Source: an uncultured Ruminococcus sp.
GTDB taxonomy: Bacteria; Bacillota; Clostridia; Oscillospirales; Acutalibacteraceae
NCBI GenBank assembly: GCA_944415425.1
Contig: CALYBP010000012.1
Location: 1-40,401, forward strand
Length of the DNA stretch: 40,401 nt
Direction of reading: 5' to 3'
Shown here: one piece after another, positions 15,202 to 22,907 of the stretch
Numbering within the stretch: position 1 is the stretch's first letter
How the letters are laid out: each line of letters starts with the position of its first letter
The notes under the pieces: model-generated
The model's input: only the letters and a program-made list of their open reading frames with translations
What the model was told of the DNA's origin: nothing
Databases searched by the model: none
Translations under genes and position numbers: made by a program

Positions 15202-17535
15202 ATGGAAAAACAAAAAGATATAATAAAGGGTTTAACTTTTGAGGAGGTTCAAAAGCGCATTTCTGAAGGCAAAGTAAATTATAATACGAGTTTAAAGACA
15301 AAATCAGTAAAAAGAATTTTTTATGACAATATTTTTACTTTATTTAACATAATAAACGTAATTTTATTTTTTGCTCTTTTGTTTGTTGAATCGTACAAGA
15401 ATATGCTTTTTATCGGAGTTGTTTTCGCAAATACCGCTATCGGCATATTTCAGGAGATCCGTTCCAAAATAAGCGTAGATAAACTGACGATACTTTCCGA
15501 AAAAAAGGTTAAAGCCCTCAGAAACGGCAAGGAGATTGAAATTCTGAGAGAAGAAATTGTGCTTGATGACATAATAATACTTTCAAGAGGAAATCAGATT
15601 CCCGCTGACTGTACCGTGTGTGACGGAGAATGTAAGGTAAACGAAAGTTTACTAACAGGAGAATCAGATTTGATATTAAAAAACCAAGGCGATGTTTTAC
15701 TTTCCGGAAGCTTTGTTGTGGCGGGGAAATGCTATGCAAGGGTATGTAAAGTCGGAGCGGATTGTTATGCATCAAAAATAAACAATGAAGCAAAGTATAT
15801 CAAGAACGTAAATTCACAAATACTTAAATCATTTAATTTTATTATAAAGCTTTGTACATTTATTATTTTTCCGGTTGGTGTTCTGTTTTTTATCAGACAG
15901 TTTGGAGTACAGGGAGGAGATTTGCAGGGCACGGTTGTGAGCACGGTTGCCGCATTGATAGGAATGATACCGAAAGGTATGATTTTGCTTACGAGTACGG
16001 TGCTTGCCGTTTCGGTTATAAGGCTTGCTTCAAAAAAAGTGCTTGTACAGGAAATGTACTGCATAGAAACTCTTGCAAGGGTAGATGTTTTGTGCCTCGA
16101 TAAAACAGGAACTCTTACTGCCGATGAAATGCAGGTTACGGATATTGTAAATTTAGGTTTTGATGATAAAGAAATTAACACGGCGCTTTCATCAATTGTA
16201 TCGGCATCAGATGAAATTAATGCCACAATTTTCGCCGTCAAAGAATACACTAAAGAAATCAAGCCGCTAACCTGTGATAAATTTGTTCCTTTTTCTTCCG
16301 AAACAAAGTGGTCGGGCGGTAACTTTTCTAATGGGAAAGCATATATTATAGGAGCCGCGGAATTTGTTTTTAGCGACAGGGAAAAGTATAAAAATGTTTT
16401 TGACGCAATAGAAAATGTAAATCAAACGGTAAGAATTTTAGCTCTTGCGGTTTGCGATGAAGCGATTAACAACACAGGCCGTCCCGAATCCCTCACGCCA
16501 ATGGCATTGATACTTATTAAGGACAGATTAAGAGATAATGTAAAAGAAACCGTAAATTACTTTAAGGAGCAGGGCGTCACTCTTAAGGTAATTTCGGGTG
16601 ACAGTGTTAAAACAGTTAAGAACATTGCTCTGGATACAGGCATTGACGGTGCAGAGAATGCCGTCGATATGACTTTGATTAATACTGAAGAAGAAATTTG
16701 CGAAGCCGCTGAAAAATACAATGTTTTCGGAAGGGTTACGCCTGCGCAAAAAAAGCAACTTGTGCTTGCCCTGAAAGCTCACGGCCATTCTGTTGCAATG
16801 ACGGGCGACGGTGTAAACGATGTTCTTGCATTAAAAGAAGCCGACTGCTCGGTCGCTATGGCGTCGGGAAGCGACGCGGCAAGAAATGTTTCACAACTTG
16901 TTTTGGTGAACAACGATTTTGCGTCTATGCCGGATGTAGTCGCCGAGGGACGGCGTACAATAAATAATCTTGAGCGAAGCTCGTCGCTTTATGTTGTAAA
17001 AACGATTTACTCAATTATACTTTCGATATTTTTTATATTCTTCAATATGGAATATCCGTTTGAACCGATACAGCTTACGCTGATTGGTGCTTTTTCGGTA
17101 GCTGTTCCGTCATTTGTTCTTGCGCTTCAGCCCAACAAAAATATAATTAAAGGTAATTTTACGCTTAACATTATAGCAAGAGCAATGCCGGCAGCGTTGT
17201 GTGTGATATTCAATATTATTCTTGCTGCTTTTATAAGTTCACATATTTATTTGCCGGAACAGGAGTTTTCAACAATATGTGTTTACCTTACGGCGCTGTC
17301 CGGTATGCTTCTTGTCGTAAGGTTATCAGCTCCGTTTAATGCTTTGAGAAGTACAATGCTTGTTGTGTGTTCCGCCGCTTTGATTTTCGGGTGCTTTCAG
17401 TTCGGAAATTTATTTTCTCTTTCTCCGCTCGGGTTCGAAGCATTGGTGATTTTAATATCGCTTGCGGCAGGTACGGTGATTGTATTTAATTTGCTTTATT
17501 TTGTCGCCCAAAAAATAATTAATAAAAATTTTTAA
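15202..17535 (+). CDS. Cation-transporting P-type ATPase (CtpE/Exp7-like)
   Basis: Membrane ion pump of 777 residues. It has the actuator motif TGES (152-155), the phosphorylation site DKTGTLT (D300), and TGDGVND (534-540) in the HAD domain. Transmembrane helix 4 carries GMIPKGM (254-260) in place of the PEGL of Ca2+/Na+,K+ pumps and the CPC of heavy-metal pumps; this PKGM variant is typical of the CtpE/Exp7-like group. Mycobacterial CtpE is reported to import calcium, but substrate transfer by homology is weak. No N-terminal metal-binding domain is present. It starts 15 bases before the cysteine synthase gene ends its spacing, so the two genes may form one unit. Confidence 0.85.
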   Translation: MEKQKDIIKGLTFEEVQKRISEGKVNYNTSLKTKSVKRIFYDNIFTLFNIINVILFFALLFVESYKNMLFIGVVFANTAIGIFQEIRSKISVDKLTILSEKKVKALRNGKEIEILREEIVLDDIIILSRGNQIPADCTVCDGECKVNESLLTGESDLILKNQGDVLLSGSFVVAGKCYARVCKVGADCYASKINNEAKYIKNVNSQILKSFNFIIKLCTFIIFPVGVLFFIRQFGVQGGDLQGTVVSTVAALIGMIPKGMILLTSTVLAVSVIRLASKKVLVQEMYCIETLARVDVLCLDKTGTLTADEMQVTDIVNLGFDDKEINTALSSIVSASDEINATIFAVKEYTKEIKPLTCDKFVPFSSETKWSGGNFSNGKAYIIGAAEFVFSDREKYKNVFDAIENVNQTVRILALAVCDEAINNTGRPESLTPMALILIKDRLRDNVKETVNYFKEQGVTLKVISGDSVKTVKNIALDTGIDGAENAVDMTLINTEEEICEAAEKYNVFGRVTPAQKKQLVLALKAHGHSVAMTGDGVNDVLALKEADCSVAMASGSDAARNVSQLVLVNNDFASMPDVVAEGRRTINNLERSSSLYVVKTIYSIILSIFFIFFNMEYPFEPIQLTLIGAFSVAVPSFVLALQPNKNIIKGNFTLNIIARAMPAALCVIFNIILAAFISSHIYLPEQEFSTICVYLTALSGMLLVVRLSAPFNALRSTMLVVCSAALIFGCFQFGNLFSLSPLGFEALVILISLAAGTVIVFNLLYFVAQKIINKNF

Positions 17536-17550
17536 AGAGGTAATTACAGA

Positions 17551-18483
17551 ATGATTTACAATAATGTTTTGGAGGCAATCGGCCATACTCCGATGATAAG
17601 ACTGAATAATATGACTGACGGTGACTGTGCGGATATTCTTGTGAAGTTTGAGGGACTCAATGTCGGGGGCTCTATAAAGACGAGAACCGCTTACAACATG
17701 ATAGTTCAGGCTGAAAAAGAAGGAAAAATCAATAAGGATACGGTAATTGTCGAGCCGACAAGCGGTAACCAAGGTATTGGACTTGCGCTTGTCGGTGCTG
17801 TAAAAGGGTATAAAACGATTATTATAATGCCTGATTCCGTAAGTGAAGAACGCCGCAAGCTTGTAAGACATTACGGCGCTGAGGTTGTGTTAATTCACGA
17901 CAGCGGAAATATCGGCAAGTGTATAGATGAATGTTTGCAGACGGCGCTTAAAATGGCAGAGGAAAATCCCAAAGTTTTTGTTCCTCAGCAGTTTGAAAAT
18001 GAAAATAATCCCTGCGCTCACAGGCATCATACTGCTCTTGAAATAATGGAGCAGGTAGGTGGTCCCATAGACGGATTTTGCTCGGGCGTAGGAACGGGAG
18101 GTACAATTACTGGAATCGGCGAGGTACTTAAAGCGCAGTACCCGAATATAAAAATTTGGGCGGTAGAACCTGAAAATGCCGCTATACTGTCCGGAGGAAC
18201 TATTGGCACACACCTTCAGATGGGTATAGGCGACGGTGTGATTCCGAAAGTTTTAAACACAGAAATTTATGAGAATATATGCGTTATTTCTGATGAAGAG
18301 GCTATCCGTACCTCAAAAGATTTGGCAAAAAAAGAGGGGCTTATGTGCGGTATTTCGAGCGGCACAAATGTTGCGGCAGCTATTAAGCTTGCGAAAAAGC
18401 TCGGAAAGGGCAAAACGGTTGTAACCGTACTTCCCGACACGGCGGAAAGGTATTTTTCTACCCCTCTGTTTGAAAATGAGTAA
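17551..18483 (+). CDS. Cysteine synthase family PLP enzyme
   Basis: Fold-type II PLP enzyme of 310 residues, most likely O-acetylserine sulfhydrylase. The Schiff-base Lys is in NVGGSIKTR (K43), the substrate loop is PTSGNQGIGLA, and the phosphate-binding loop is GVGTGGTITGIG. The Lys motif departs from the usual NPxxSVKDR and the substrate loop has Gln where CysK normally has Thr, as in a clostridial subgroup, so a related beta-replacement enzyme cannot be excluded. It sits between the ATPase and cca genes in the same direction with short gaps and an AAAGAGG binding site. Confidence 0.8.
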   Translation: MIYNNVLEAIGHTPMIRLNNMTDGDCADILVKFEGLNVGGSIKTRTAYNMIVQAEKEGKINKDTVIVEPTSGNQGIGLALVGAVKGYKTIIIMPDSVSEERRKLVRHYGAEVVLIHDSGNIGKCIDECLQTALKMAEENPKVFVPQQFENENNPCAHRHHTALEIMEQVGGPIDGFCSGVGTGGTITGIGEVLKAQYPNIKIWAVEPENAAILSGGTIGTHLQMGIGDGVIPKVLNTEIYENICVISDEEAIRTSKDLAKKEGLMCGISSGTNVAAAIKLAKKLGKGKTVVTVLPDTAERYFSTPLFENE

Positions 18484-18502
18484 AATAACAGGGTGGTAAA
18501 AA

Positions 18503-19846
18503 TTGAAAATTCTGTTGCCTGAAAAAGTAAAAACGATAATAAGTCAATTAAATAAAAGTAATTTTGAAGCGTTTGCGGTAGGTGGGTGCATAAGAGATTG
18601 TCTGCTCGGATTTACGCCTAACGATTGGGATATTTGCACCGATGCGCTGCCATGTGAAATTAAAAAATGCTTTAAAAATTACAAGACATTTGATAACGGA
18701 ATAAAACACGGAACAGTTTCGGTTTTGATTGATGATGAGGTTTTTGAGGTAACAACTTACAGAATAGACGGTGATTATACCGATAATCGCAGACCGGACA
18801 GCGTTGTTTTTACCGACAACATAATAACCGATTTGGCGCGCCGTGATTTTACCGTAAACGCCATGGCGTATAACGAAGAAAAAGGACTTATTGATCCGTT
18901 CTGCGGCAGAGAGGATTTAATACGCCGTACGATAAAATGTGTAAATGACCCAGATACAAGATTTAACGAGGATGCCCTCAGAATTATGAGAGCTTTGCGT
19001 TTTGCGGCTGTCTATGATTTTAAAATTTATGAAAAAACATCTTTGTCAATTCATAAAAACGCTGAGCTTTTAAAAAATATTGCTTCGGAAAGAACAGCGT
19101 CCGAGCTAAACAAGCTCTTGTGCGGAAAAGGCGTGGAAAGCATTTTAAACGGGTACCGTGATGTTTTTGCGGTTTTTATCCCCGAAATAATACCTACATT
19201 TGATTATGAACAACACACAAAGCATCACAACCGTGACTTATGGCGTCACACAACGCATGCGGTTTCATGTGTAGAGAATTCTTTATTACTTCGCTTAACT
19301 ATGCTGCTTCACGATTTAGGTAAGCCCATGGCGTGCAGGCGTGACGAAGACGGAACATGCCATTATAAGCCTCACCCGAAATACAGCGCTGAAATTGCCG
19401 AAAAAATTTTAAAAAGGCTGAAATATCCTGCCGATTTTACTAAGACCTGCGTTACTTTGATAAAATTTCATGATGTGCGGTTTAATTCATCAAAGCACAG
19501 GTTAAGACATGTTATGAGTGTTATCGGCAGTAAAAATACAGAGTGTTTGCTGAAAATCCAGCGTGCCGATATTGAGGCGCAGTCCGATTATATGCGGGAA
19601 AATAAACTTCTGAAGCTTGACCGGGCGTTTAATTCTTATAACGAAATATTAGACGATAACGATTGCTATACATTAAAACAGCTCGCCGTAAACGGCAATG
19701 ATATTAAACAAATCGGTATTGCTCAGGGAGATAGGGTAGGAAAAATACTAAAAATGCTTTTGAGCCTTGTAATGGAGGACAAACTTGAAAATAATAAGTC
19801 GGCACTAATAAATAAAGCGCTGCAAATAAGCGCTTTCATAAAATAA
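18503..19846 (+). CDS. cca: CCA-adding / poly(A) polymerase family tRNA nucleotidyltransferase with HD domain
   Basis: Adds or repairs the 3' CCA of tRNAs. The 447-residue protein has the class II nucleotidyltransferase head with GGCIRDCLLG and the metal ligands in DWDI, the RRDFTVNAMAYN motif and the DALRIMRALRFAA template-reading helix. A central HD domain carries HTTHAVSCVENS and LLHDLGKP and could be a phosphohydrolase. TTG 18503 follows AGGGTGG. It converges with the cotJ cluster. Some bacteria split CCA addition between two such enzymes; whether this one adds CC, A or all three cannot be told here. Confidence 0.88.
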   Translation: MKILLPEKVKTIISQLNKSNFEAFAVGGCIRDCLLGFTPNDWDICTDALPCEIKKCFKNYKTFDNGIKHGTVSVLIDDEVFEVTTYRIDGDYTDNRRPDSVVFTDNIITDLARRDFTVNAMAYNEEKGLIDPFCGREDLIRRTIKCVNDPDTRFNEDALRIMRALRFAAVYDFKIYEKTSLSIHKNAELLKNIASERTASELNKLLCGKGVESILNGYRDVFAVFIPEIIPTFDYEQHTKHHNRDLWRHTTHAVSCVENSLLLRLTMLLHDLGKPMACRRDEDGTCHYKPHPKYSAEIAEKILKRLKYPADFTKTCVTLIKFHDVRFNSSKHRLRHVMSVIGSKNTECLLKIQRADIEAQSDYMRENKLLKLDRAFNSYNEILDDNDCYTLKQLAVNGNDIKQIGIAQGDRVGKILKMLLSLVMEDKLENNKSALINKALQISAFIK

Positions 19847-19894
19847 CATTATTTATTTTGTGTTTATATGTTGTTAGTTCCGGTGTTGAAAAAT

Positions 19895-20020
19895 TCACGG
19901 CTGAAAATATAACATTTTGCAGTATGCTCCGCCGTATTGCGTTATGATTATTTTGGCAAGCTTTGGATTAGGCTGTTTTATATTTACCGGGTATTGAAGC
20001 TTTTTTTCATATACAAACAT
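19895..20020 (-). pseudogene. cotJC: Truncated cotJC remnant
   Basis: A 41-codon frame starting at ATG 20020, preceded by GAGGAGG, and overlapping the end of cotJB by 14 bases. It begins MFVYEKKLQYPVNIK and continues LAKIIITQYGG, which matches the N-terminus of the spore-coat manganese-catalase-like protein CotJC (about 190 residues). After QYGG the match stops and the frame ends within 11 codons. No other frame downstream resumes the CotJC sequence before the cca gene. The position after cotJA-cotJB is exactly where cotJC belongs, so this is read as a 3' deletion remnant. Translation of the stub remains possible. Confidence 0.75.
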
Positions 20021-20273
20021 CGTTGTCCTCCTCGTTTTCCCATGGCCACGGTCCCATAATCCAACTCCAATTGTTTGAGCTTGTCATATTTTTGGTTAAC
20101 GGACCGTATTTTTCTTCGTATTCTTTTATGAGCGGTTTTGCCGCGTTTTTGTACTCATACATTTTCTCAAGTGTTTTTTTATCCTTGGGATGTGTGTCAA
20201 GGAAGAGCTGAAGATCAAGTGCGGCAAACTGATAGGTCGATATTTTCTTTAACAGTATTTCTCTTTCAGTCAT
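20007..20273 (-). CDS. cotJB: Spore coat protein CotJB
   Basis: Small spore coat assembly protein of 88 residues, matching the usual CotJB size. Family features seen are the N-terminal LLKKISTYQFAALDLQLFLD, the THPKD turn and KEYEEKYGPLT; the Trp-rich tail WSWIMGPWPWENEE is also typical. ATG 20273 overlaps the end of cotJA by eight bases and is preceded by GGTGGT; the GTG at 20282 is an alternative. It is expected in the mother cell under sporulation control, with cotJA upstream and the cotJC remnant downstream. Confidence 0.9.
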   Translation of the reverse strand: MTEREILLKKISTYQFAALDLQLFLDTHPKDKKTLEKMYEYKNAAKPLIKEYEEKYGPLTKNMTSSNNWSWIMGPWPWENEEDNDVCI

Positions 20274-20466
20274 TTTTACCACCGCACATATTTCCGTAAA
20301 ACGGCTTATTCAGTGAGGGGTGCATTGTTCCTACCGCAAAGCCCTGAGTCGGGGTATAGGTTGCGGGGTTTTCGGGCTGATACTGAATATATGCCATTGC
20401 TTCAACTGTCGTTTTCGGAAATTTTGAAATTCCATATTGCTCATTTATTATTTCTGACAATTCCAT
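20266..20466 (-). CDS. cotJA: Spore coat-associated protein CotJA
   Basis: Small coat protein of 66 residues. The AMAYIQYQPENPATYTP segment followed by GFAVGTMHPSLNKPF is the recognisable CotJA core. ATG 20466 is preceded by AAGGAG at good spacing; the open frame runs on to 20568 but has no binding site there. It is the first gene of the cotJA-cotJB-(cotJC remnant) cluster. Confidence 0.88.
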   Translation of the reverse strand: MELSEIINEQYGISKFPKTTVEAMAYIQYQPENPATYTPTQGFAVGTMHPSLNKPFYGNMCGGKND

Positions 20467-20564
20467 TTTGATTCTCCTTATTGTTTTGTTACAGCACCAA
20501 ATTAAATTTGTTGATACTGTCTGTTTTATAATATGCCGTGAAATATTTGTTGTTAAGACTAATG

Positions 20565-21197
20565 TCATTTTTGACTGAAATTAAGCTTAGGCAAATACCA
20601 TTTCAGCGCTTGTTCTGCGCTTTGAGAATTGCTGCAAAGGTAGTTTAGCCCGTTTATGCTTACTCCTACGCATTCCGCGCTTTTATTGTAATTCTCTGAG
20701 AAACAATCCCAAGGGGAAGCGACGGGAATAAAATAATCGGATTTATCGCTTTTTTCCGTATATCCGCGGGAGATGTCGCTGTAAGGAATATAAATATGTT
20801 CATTATCTGCTGTTATGAAAAAATTTAAGTCGCTGATTGATACAACAGCTTGTTTGACTTTTTTGTAATATTCTTTTTGTGAACTTTCAATTTTATTTTC
20901 TGCGAGAAAAATATTTTCGTCGCTTAGGTCGTATTTTTCGGGTGAGACGGTATAGTTGTTTTTTATAAGTATTGCGGCGGCTTTTATTGCTTCATCGCAG
21001 AAGTCCTCTTTGCATACAGCAGCAGTAAGACCGATTAATATTTTATTTTCATCCGATAAAGTTTTTGCCGTATCTTTCGTTGAGCGGCTTTCTGAAGTAC
21101 TGCTTTTTTCAGTAAATTTTAAAGCGGCAACCGGTGCTGCCGCCATCACGGCAAGGAGCAATATGTAGGCAATAATCTTTTTTCGTATTTTGAACAC
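20565..21197 (-). CDS. SpoIID-like secreted protein, probably inactive
   Basis: A 210-residue protein with an N-terminal signal or anchor helix (about 8-26). ILIGLTAAVCKEDFCDEAIK (52-71) followed by AAAILIKNNY aligns with the SpoIID/LytB core (L.GVVAAEMP..F..EALKAQAVAARTY), and the C-terminal VASPWDCFSENY plus NGLNYLCSNSQSAEQALKWY fit the SpoIID end. The catalytic Glu of the AAEMP motif is Val here, so peptidoglycan cleavage is doubtful. It is shorter than Bacillus SpoIID (about 340). The start is uncertain: GTG 21197 lies on top of the AAAGAGG binding site, and an upstream in-frame stop rules out a longer form. It lies about 100 bases before cotJA, in a sporulation setting. Confidence 0.55.
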   Translation of the reverse strand: MFKIRKKIIAYILLLAVMAAAPVAALKFTEKSSTSESRSTKDTAKTLSDENKILIGLTAAVCKEDFCDEAIKAAAILIKNNYTVSPEKYDLSDENIFLAENKIESSQKEYYKKVKQAVVSISDLNFFITADNEHIYIPYSDISRGYTEKSDKSDYFIPVASPWDCFSENYNKSAECVGVSINGLNYLCSNSQSAEQALKWYLPKLNFSQK

Positions 21198-21304
21198 CTC
21201 TTTAAATAAATCAGTCTGGCTTTTTTGTTGTAAAAATTCAGAGCATTAGAATATTAAAGCATATTTTAAATTAATTATTATTGTTAAATTGTACTTTATT
21301 TGCC

Positions 21305-21333
21305 TTGACATAACTGGGTATTTGTCTTACAAT
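21305..21333 (+). promoter_or_regulatory. SigA-type promoter
   Basis: TTGACA (21305-21310), 17 bases, TACAAT (21328-21333), about 50 bases before the start of the membrane protein gene at 21392. Confidence 0.7.
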
Positions 21334-21391
21334 AATATATGTTCGCAGAAATTTTTAAATTACTTATCATTTACAGAAACGGAGTAATTTT

Positions 21392-22606
21392 ATGAAGGTT
21401 AAATTTTCATTAATTCCCTTTGTTCTCGCAGCGATTGCAGCGGTCGGTCTTAAACTTATAAGTATATACGGACTTGACGGCAGCGGTATGTTTATGGGTT
21501 TGAATAAAATGGGTATAACATATGCCGTTATCGGAATAACAATAGTTCTTTTTGTAGTGTGCTTGATTATAAATTTGATTGACAGGAAAACTGCTCCGGT
21601 TTATCCGGTTAAGAAGAATTTTGCGGCAGGAATTTTGTCCGTGCTTTCGGGAGTGGCTGTTGCGTCTTCTTCTGCAACTACTTTTATTTACTCAACAAGC
21701 GACTCGGAATATTATTTAATGACTCTTGTTTGTTTGCTTTTCTCTATCCCCGCGGCAATAGCGCTCATTATTATGTCTAAGGTTCACTTTACGGGAAAGT
21801 CTTCTGTTTCCGGCGTGTCAATGTTGTTTGTGTTCCCGGCGCTTTGGGGCTGTTCTGAGCTTGTTTCAGAATTCCTCGTTGCTACTAAAGTTTCAATATC
21901 TTCAAGTGATATGACCTTACTTTTCTGTTATATATTTATAACCCTCTACTTCTTCTATCATTCGATGATAGTTTCGAGAATCAAAGGCAGAAATCCCGTT
22001 AAATCAAGTTTTATGTACGGCTTGCCTGCTGCGGCGATTTCTCTTGCTTACGGTATCTATGTAATTTGTACTTCTCTCTTGGAGGGCATTTCGGCTCCGC
22101 AGATATTTATAGGAGCAAATCTTATCATTTTTGCTTTGTATGCACTTTCGTTTATCGTTGAAATGAGTTTTAATGCGCTTACAAAAGATGAGGTCGAGGT
22201 TTTGGACGGAATGCCCGACGACAAAGATACCTACGAGAACAGCTACATTAAATCCGGCGGCTATGATGAGCTTGTTTTTTCACAGAGAAGCGCAGATGAA
22301 GGGGCGGATGACAGCGAAAGCAAGGAATCTACCCCGACTCTTTCGGGACTTGATGATTTTATTATAGGTTTTGACAGCGAAGCCGAAGATGAGCCTATTG
22401 CTTATTCTGGGAAAAAGACTGTTGAAACAAACAGCGACGCCGATGATTTTGTTTTCGGCGATGTTGCAAATGATAAAGATAATTCTCAGAATTCACAGGT
22501 TACGCAGGATACTGAATCTGCATTGGATATTGAAGATAAGTCAGAAGATAAAAAAGAGCTCAGCGATATTGATAAATTGTTGCAGGAGCTTGAAAGTAAA
22601 AAATAG
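21392..22606 (+). CDS. Polytopic membrane protein with acidic cytoplasmic tail, unknown function
   Basis: I do not recognise the family. The 404-residue protein has about eight hydrophobic helices between residues 5 and 265, with many small and Ser residues, then a roughly 140-residue hydrophilic tail very rich in Asp, Glu and Ser that ends with DIDKLLQELESKK. The tail contains repeated patches of the type DDFI(I/F)GFDSEA and DDFVFGDVA, which look like short linear interaction motifs. No signal peptidase site, catalytic motif or transporter signature was seen. It is transcribed from its own promoter, and the promoter of the thrS T-box begins right at its stop codon. Confidence 0.75.
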   Translation: MKVKFSLIPFVLAAIAAVGLKLISIYGLDGSGMFMGLNKMGITYAVIGITIVLFVVCLIINLIDRKTAPVYPVKKNFAAGILSVLSGVAVASSSATTFIYSTSDSEYYLMTLVCLLFSIPAAIALIIMSKVHFTGKSSVSGVSMLFVFPALWGCSELVSEFLVATKVSISSSDMTLLFCYIFITLYFFYHSMIVSRIKGRNPVKSSFMYGLPAAAISLAYGIYVICTSLLEGISAPQIFIGANLIIFALYALSFIVEMSFNALTKDEVEVLDGMPDDKDTYENSYIKSGGYDELVFSQRSADEGADDSESKESTPTLSGLDDFIIGFDSEAEDEPIAYSGKKTVETNSDADDFVFGDVANDKDNSQNSQVTQDTESALDIEDKSEDKKELSDIDKLLQELESKK

Positions 22607-22608
22607 TG

Positions 22609-22637
22609 TTGACATTACCGGCTTTCGGTGATATTAT
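22609..22637 (+). promoter_or_regulatory. thrS promoter
   Basis: TTGACA (22609-22614) and TATTAT (22632-22637) with 17-base spacing, directly after the preceding stop codon and just upstream of the T-box leader. Confidence 0.85.
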
Positions 22638-22643
22638 ACATTT

Positions 22644-22863
22644 GAGATTTATGATAAGGACAAGGTATGCGGCGTTCAATTTTCAGAGAGCGGGTTATAT
22701 GCTGGAAAATCCGTATTTGATGTTGTGTACTACCACCTTTGAGACTGCACAGGAAGTGGTGCGGCGTGTTTCCGCGTTAAGGATAATGAGGGCTTTTGCC
22801 GAAGTTGGGTGGAACCACGAGTACATTCGTCCCAATATTCCGTGAGGAATATTGGGATTTTTT
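22644..22863 (+). promoter_or_regulatory. T-box riboswitch (threonyl) controlling thrS
   Basis: Leader RNA that senses uncharged tRNA-Thr. The GA-rich CAGAGAGCGGG of stem I, a probable specifier region GTACTACCACC with an ACC or ACT Thr codon, and the T-box bulge GGGTGGAACCACGAG (about 22807-22821) are visible. UGGA in the bulge would pair with a tRNA ending UCCA. It ends in the terminator CCCAATATTCC / GGAATATTGGG (22831-22856) followed by T's. Uncharged tRNA would favour the antiterminator and thrS expression. Confidence 0.92.
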
Positions 22864-22907
22864 AATTTTTACAATCTAATCAGAAATAATATTTAAGGAG
22901 AATTGAT

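Noticed and set aside
15765..16262. 165-codon minus-strand ORF
   Set aside because: Lies within the P-type ATPase gene over its phosphorylation motif; no independent signals.
22606..22845. 79-codon plus-strand ORF before thrS
   Set aside because: It lies over the thrS promoter and T-box leader; its sequence is explained by the stem I, T-box and terminator elements, and it has no ribosome binding site.
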